A DNA stretch of 64,000 bases from Gordoniibacillus chartarius (GTDB taxonomy: Bacteria; Bacillota; Bacilli; Paenibacillales; NBRC-103111): the NCBI RefSeq assembly GCF_042432825.1, contig NZ_JBHLWN010000031.1, forward strand, positions 62,001 through 126,000, written 5' to 3'. The translations under genes were made by a program, and so were the position numbers. Below the pieces are notes generated by a model that was not told the origin of the DNA, searched no databases, and worked only from the letters and a program-made list of their open reading frames with translations. Position 1 is the first letter of the stretch. The number at the start of each line of letters is the position of its first letter. Positions 60,766 through 64,000 of this stretch are shown here, piece after piece.

Positions 60766-61845
60766 TTACAGATACTCCGCTTTTTGCTCTTCCAGATGCT
60801 TCGGTGTCTTTTCGAACATTGTATCGATCAAGCCGGCAATCGTCATTTTCTCCGTTGCTTCCGCTTTCTTGATCTGCTCGGCTACCGTGTTCTTCGCGTC
60901 TTCGCGAACAGCTGCCTCTTCTTCTTCGCTCCACAGGCCTTTCGCCGTCAGATACGTGCGCAGGCGCGAAATCGGGTCCTTCTTCTCCCATTCGGCCTCT
61001 TCTTCCTTCGTGCGGTACTTCGTCGCATCGTCAGCCATGGAGTGCGGACGGAAACGGTACGTCAGCGCCTCGATCAGCGTTGCGCCGCCGCCGTTGCGAG
61101 CGCGCTCTGCGGCATCCGACACCGCTTTGTAAACAGCCAGAGCGTCCATACCGTCAACCTGCACGCCCGTAATACCGGCGGCAACGGCCTTATGCGCTAC
61201 GGAAGCGGCTGCAGTCTGCTTGGAATAAGGCGTCGTAATCGCGTAGCCGTTATTCTGTACGACATAAATGACCGGCAGCTTGAACGCGCCCGCGAAGTTC
61301 AAGCCTTCGTAGAAATCGCCCTCGGACGAACCGCCGTCACCGGTATACGTAATGGCGACACGCTTCTCGCCTTTTTTCTTGAATGCCATTGCCACGCCAG
61401 TCGCATGCAAAATCTGAGCGCCGATAATGATCTGCGGCATCAGTACATGCACGTCCTCCGGAATTTGGCCGCCGTGCTGGTGGCCCCGGGAGTACAGGAA
61501 CGCTTGGTACATCGGAAGTCCGTGCCAAACGAGCTGCGGCATGTCGCGGTAGCCAGGGCAGATAAAGTCGTCCTTATTGAGCGCGAACTCGGAGGCGATC
61601 ATCGTCGCTTCCTGTCCGGACACCGGAGCGTAGAAGCCGAGTCGGCCTTGACGGCCCAGATTGACTGCTCTTTCATCCCATACACGGGTAAAGACCATTC
61701 GGCGCATGATCTCGCGCAGCTGGTCATTCGACAAATTCGGCATATCTTCTTCGTTGACGACCTTCCCTTCCGGAGAAAGGATGGTTAACGGTTGAACCGG
61801 TTCGACGCTGACCTCGTAGGAAGGCTTATTCATCGTTTTGCTCAC
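60766..61845 (-). CDS. pdhA: Pyruvate dehydrogenase E1 alpha
   Basis: 359 residues. GTG start at 61845 with GAGGTG nine bases upstream. Thiamine-diphosphate motif GDGGSSEGDFYEGLNFAGAF plus VVQNNGYAITTPYSKQT, the phosphorylation-loop region YRFRPHSMADDATKYRTKEE and an N-terminal YEVSVEPVQPLTILSPEG typical of Bacillales. First gene of the pdhABCD operon; a sigma-A promoter is seen at 61883-61911. Confidence 0.96.
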   Translation of the reverse strand: MSKTMNKPSYEVSVEPVQPLTILSPEGKVVNEEDMPNLSNDQLREIMRRMVFTRVWDERAVNLGRQGRLGFYAPVSGQEATMIASEFALNKDDFICPGYRDMPQLVWHGLPMYQAFLYSRGHQHGGQIPEDVHVLMPQIIIGAQILHATGVAMAFKKKGEKRVAITYTGDGGSSEGDFYEGLNFAGAFKLPVIYVVQNNGYAITTPYSKQTAAASVAHKAVAAGITGVQVDGMDALAVYKAVSDAAERARNGGGATLIEALTYRFRPHSMADDATKYRTKEEEAEWEKKDPISRLRTYLTAKGLWSEEEEAAVREDAKNTVAEQIKKAEATEKMTIAGLIDTMFEKTPKHLEEQKAEYL

Positions 61846-61882
61846 CTAGATTCACCTCATAATAGAATTCTGTTATAGTAGT

Positions 61883-61911
61883 ATTATAAACCTGTTTTTT
61901 TGAAATGTACA
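61883..61911 (-). promoter_or_regulatory. Sigma-A promoter of the pdh operon
   Basis: Minus strand: -35 TGTACA (61906-61911), 17-base spacer, -10 TATAAT (61883-61888), 38 bases before the pdhA start. Confidence 0.65.
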
Positions 61912-61977
61912 TCGTTTTCCTTGAAAATATTGAACTCTCGGGCATTATCAGAATAATACAGTTATCAAAAATATATA

Positions 61978-62009
61978 ATACAGTTAGCCAATTGCATGGC
62001 AAACTGTAT
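61978..62009. promoter_or_regulatory. Inverted repeat between pdhA and the divergent esterase
   Basis: TACAGTT-A-GCCA and TGGC-A-AACTGTA face each other around ATTGCA. It lies upstream of both promoters and could be an operator; no T-run favours a terminator. Confidence 0.4.
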
Positions 62010-62052
62010 GAATACACCTGCTCTCCCTTGAGCTTCAGGAGGCGTCAGACCC

Positions 62053-62784
62053 ATGGATACATCCCGTTATTATCAACGAACGGTGGTCAAGGAAACGCTC
62101 TATTCCAACCGTCTGCAAGAAGAACGCCAGCTGCGCATTTACTTGCCTCCCGGCTACAACGAGGTGCTGTCCTACCCTGTGTTGTACTGCCAAGACGGCG
62201 AACAATTTTTCAACTTCGGCCGCCTCGCCACATCGCTGACCGCCGGGATCCTCGATGACGGCCTCGAGCCCGCCATTGCCGTCGGCGTCGATGTCGACAC
62301 CGCAACGCGGACGGCCGAATATGCTCCGGAAGGAGAGCGGCACGACGCCTATTTGCGTTTCTTCGCCGAAGAGCTGCTGCCGTTCGTCGAAGAGCGTTAC
62401 CCTGTCCGCCGCACGGCCGGGGAGCGCATCGCCGCAGGCGATTCGCTGGGCGGGACGGTCTCCCTGCACCTCGCCTTAGCTTATCCTCACCTATTTGGCA
62501 ATGTGTTATCCTTGTCCGGAGCCTTTTTTGAACGGACCCGTCTTCAGCTGGAGGAAGCGGGCGACCTGTCGCAGCTTCGCATCCATATGCTTGTCGGTCT
62601 GGATGAAACGGAAGTGAAGACGGAGCGGGGGACGTTCGATTTTGTCGAAGCGAACCGGCTTACGAGAGAAATCCTGCTGCGCGCCGGGGCCAATCTGACC
62701 TACGAGGAAAAACCGGGCAAGCACCTGTGGGGATTTTGGCAGCAGGAGCTCCCGGCGATTTTACGGTTATTTTTACAAGCTTAA
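62053..62784 (+). CDS. Esterase D/enterochelin-esterase-like alpha/beta hydrolase
   Basis: 243 residues. The esterase (PF00756-type) fold shows LRIYLPPGYNEVLSYPVLYC, VGVDVDTATRTAEYAPEGER, nucleophile Ser in AAGDSLGGTVSLHL (about 137-139), Asp in VGLDETEVKTERG and His in EKPGKHLWGFW. No signal peptide, so cytoplasmic; the natural substrate is unknown (iron-siderophore or acyl ester hydrolysis are typical for relatives). AGGAGGCGTC precedes the ATG. Its end overlaps the convergent lipL stop by four bases. Confidence 0.85.
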   Translation: MDTSRYYQRTVVKETLYSNRLQEERQLRIYLPPGYNEVLSYPVLYCQDGEQFFNFGRLATSLTAGILDDGLEPAIAVGVDVDTATRTAEYAPEGERHDAYLRFFAEELLPFVEERYPVRRTAGERIAAGDSLGGTVSLHLALAYPHLFGNVLSLSGAFFERTRLQLEEAGDLSQLRIHMLVGLDETEVKTERGTFDFVEANRLTREILLRAGANLTYEEKPGKHLWGFWQQELPAILRLFLQA

Positions 62785-63629
62785 TCTTGGACCGGGGGCG
62801 GTGCATAGCGCTGCTCCAGCTCCTCCGCTTTGCGGCGCACCCGCTCCTCCGCCAGAACGTCCGGAGCATCGAATGCCTTCAGCTCGGACGTCAAGCCGGC
62901 GAACCGCAGGATGTGCTCCGCCGCCTGCATCGAGGTGACGGCCGCGCCGGTCAGTTCGCTCAAGCTGCCCATCGTTTCCGGGCGAACGTGCGGGTAATCG
63001 GCCGCCGCGTTAGCGGCAGCCTTCTCGTAGAACGCCCGGGCGAGAGCGGCCCGCTCCATCCCGATCCCTTCCACGACGATGAACGCCTGAACAACCATTG
63101 CATTCGCATGACGCCGCTGCGCGATGCCGCAAAACTTCCTTCCTCCAATCGCCAGATCGAATTCGCCCGGGCAGTAGGAGCCCGCTATTTCGCCAGCCAC
63201 GACCGCTCCCGTCAGCTCCGCGAAGCTCCCCTGCAGCAATTTCACCATCGTTTGAAAATCTTCCCGAAACCCCAGCTTCCCTTCCGCTTTCGGCAATACC
63301 AGCGACACGTTGAGTACGCCGAGGTCAAGCGGAACGGCCGCACCTCCGGAATTGCGGACGGCCGCCGCATAGCCCAAATCCCGCAGCCAGCCGGAAGCAG
63401 CCGCCGCTCCCGGGAGCCGGCCGTCGCGAAGCCCCATAACAAAAGCGCGCGGATGGCGCCATAGATGAAGCACAGCTTCGCCGGTCAAGCCCGTATGTCT
63501 GCACAATAGCTCGTCCCGGGCGAAAGCATAAAGGATCGGCTCAAAGCCGATCGCCTCCGTCCGGTCCAGCAGCAGCAGCCGCTCCGGCAAACCGCTTCCT
63601 GCCCGCTGAAGTGTTTCCGTCCCGATCAT
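62781..63629 (-). CDS. lipL: Octanoyl-[GcvH]:protein N-octanoyltransferase LipL
   Basis: 282 residues from the ATG at 63629 (GGGAAGG nine bases upstream). BPL/LPL-fold transferase with LHLWRHPRAFVMGLRD, AVRNSGGAAVPLDLGVLNVS and the LipL hallmark GSYCPGEFDLAIGGRKFCGI; the Cys in SYCPGEFD is the acyl-carrying residue of this amidotransferase group. In Firmicutes LipL moves octanoyl or lipoyl groups from GcvH to E2 subunits. Its closeness to pdhC fits that role, although the two are not one transcript. It lies 55 bases after the penicillin-binding protein gene and may be co-transcribed with it. Confidence 0.85.
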   Translation of the reverse strand: MIGTETLQRAGSGLPERLLLLDRTEAIGFEPILYAFARDELLCRHTGLTGEAVLHLWRHPRAFVMGLRDGRLPGAAAASGWLRDLGYAAAVRNSGGAAVPLDLGVLNVSLVLPKAEGKLGFREDFQTMVKLLQGSFAELTGAVVAGEIAGSYCPGEFDLAIGGRKFCGIAQRRHANAMVVQAFIVVEGIGMERAALARAFYEKAAANAAADYPHVRPETMGSLSELTGAAVTSMQAAEHILRFAGLTSELKAFDAPDVLAEERVRRKAEELEQRYAPPPVQD

Positions 63630-63683
63630 GATCATCAACCTTCCCGGCATTAGCGCTAACATATGTACAGCGCCTAATGTAAT

Positions 63684-64000
63684 TCATTTGGCACTCGTTT
63701 GTAAAGCGTCGCGATCCGCCATAAAATCGGTTGTGCTCCGAAACAGCTCCAATGCGATCCCCGCTCTGTCACTCGGCACGTTAGCCGCCAGCACCGCAAT
63801 GGCATAGCGGGGCCGATCGGCCGGGGCGAAACCGACGAACCACTGATTATCGGTCGTACGCGGACCGTCGGTGATGACTTGTCCCGTCCCGGATTTGCCG
63901 GCGAGCGGCCACTTTGCCTTCTGCAAGCTGGTCGCTGTGCCCGTTTCCACAACTTCGTGCATCCAGCTCAGCAGCTTTCTGGCCGTTGCTCCCGATATAC
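63684..64000 (-). CDS. Penicillin-binding protein, transpeptidase C-terminal end (5' part outside window)
   Basis: Open from base 64000 on the minus strand: ISGATARKLLSWMHEVVETG, then the third active-site motif GKSGTGQ, and DNQWFVGFAPADRPRYAIAV, ending after QTSAK. This is the last 105 residues of a class B or MrcA-like transpeptidase that crosslinks peptidoglycan; the KSGT form of the K-T/S-G motif is normal. The domain type before it cannot be told. Confidence 0.85.
   Translation of the reverse strand, partial: ISGATARKLLSWMHEVVETGTATSLQKAKWPLAGKSGTGQVITDGPRTTDNQWFVGFAPADRPRYAIAVLAANVPSDRAGIALELFRSTTDFMADRDALQTSAK

Noticed and set aside
57372..61788. Very long plus-strand open frames (up to about 830 codons) across the pdh region
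   Set aside because: They lie antisense to four certain pdh genes in G+C-rich DNA, have Arg/His-rich low-complexity products and no ribosome binding sites.

Overview
The window is bacterial chromosome from an endospore-forming Firmicute, most likely a Paenibacillus-type organism. Evidence: a gerA-type germination receptor, sporulation sigma factor genes (sigK), a CitA-type citrate synthase, a four-gene pyruvate dehydrogenase operon, LipL, a CE7 esterase, and strong AGGAGG ribosome binding sites before almost every gene. No rRNA, tRNA, CRISPR array or complete insertion sequence was recognised. Base composition and identity statements are by eye.

The window falls into two parts that meet at about 24.5 kb. 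The left part (1-24.5 kb) is visibly poorer in G+C and rich in accessory genes: the end of a gerAA gene with gerAC, an amidoligase/gamma-glutamylcyclotransferase pair, a class B sortase operon with secreted proteins, a mobile-type cassette (small membrane protein, DUF5348 protein, a serine-recombinase homologue without its catalytic residues, an HNH-type protein, a solitary adenine methyltransferase), a 1684-residue surface protein that looks like two secreted proteins fused through an internal sortase signal, a copper-amine-oxidase-domain/transglutaminase-like protein, an LRR protein, and an intact sigK. Immediately to the right of that intact sigK lies the 5' third of a second, diverged sigK, cut off after codon 67. 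The simplest reading is that the left part is a skin-like element inserted into the host sigK gene, with its other end and the host sigK 3' part outside the window.

The right part (24.8-64 kb) is G+C-rich core and semi-core genome. It holds a beta-propeller/collagen-like protein with a strongly basic tail; small conserved genes (DUF2905, DUF402); a three-gene SMC/kleisin/KITE-like condensin operon related to MukBEF/Wadjet but without a JetD nuclease; a CE7 esterase; a LacI-type-sensor GGDEF-EAL protein; an AraC regulator divergent from a Gfo/Idh/MocA dehydrogenase with two sugar-phosphate isomerase/epimerase genes; small hypotheticals; a methyltransferase; an HtrA-like protease without a PDZ domain; citA; a membrane diguanylate cyclase; a glycerophosphodiesterase divergent from a UgpA-UgpE-UgpB-type importer; a decayed alpha/beta hydrolase; SelO; the pdhABCD operon; an esterase; lipL; and the end of a penicillin-binding protein.

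Likely functional groups: GDPD plus the Ugp-type importer take up and degrade glycerophosphodiesters. pdhABCD and LipL belong together because LipL lipoylates the E2 made by the operon. Sortase B fits the SPKTG signal inside the giant surface protein. The two c-di-GMP enzymes and the AraC/Gfo/isomerase cluster suggest control by sugar-like ligands.
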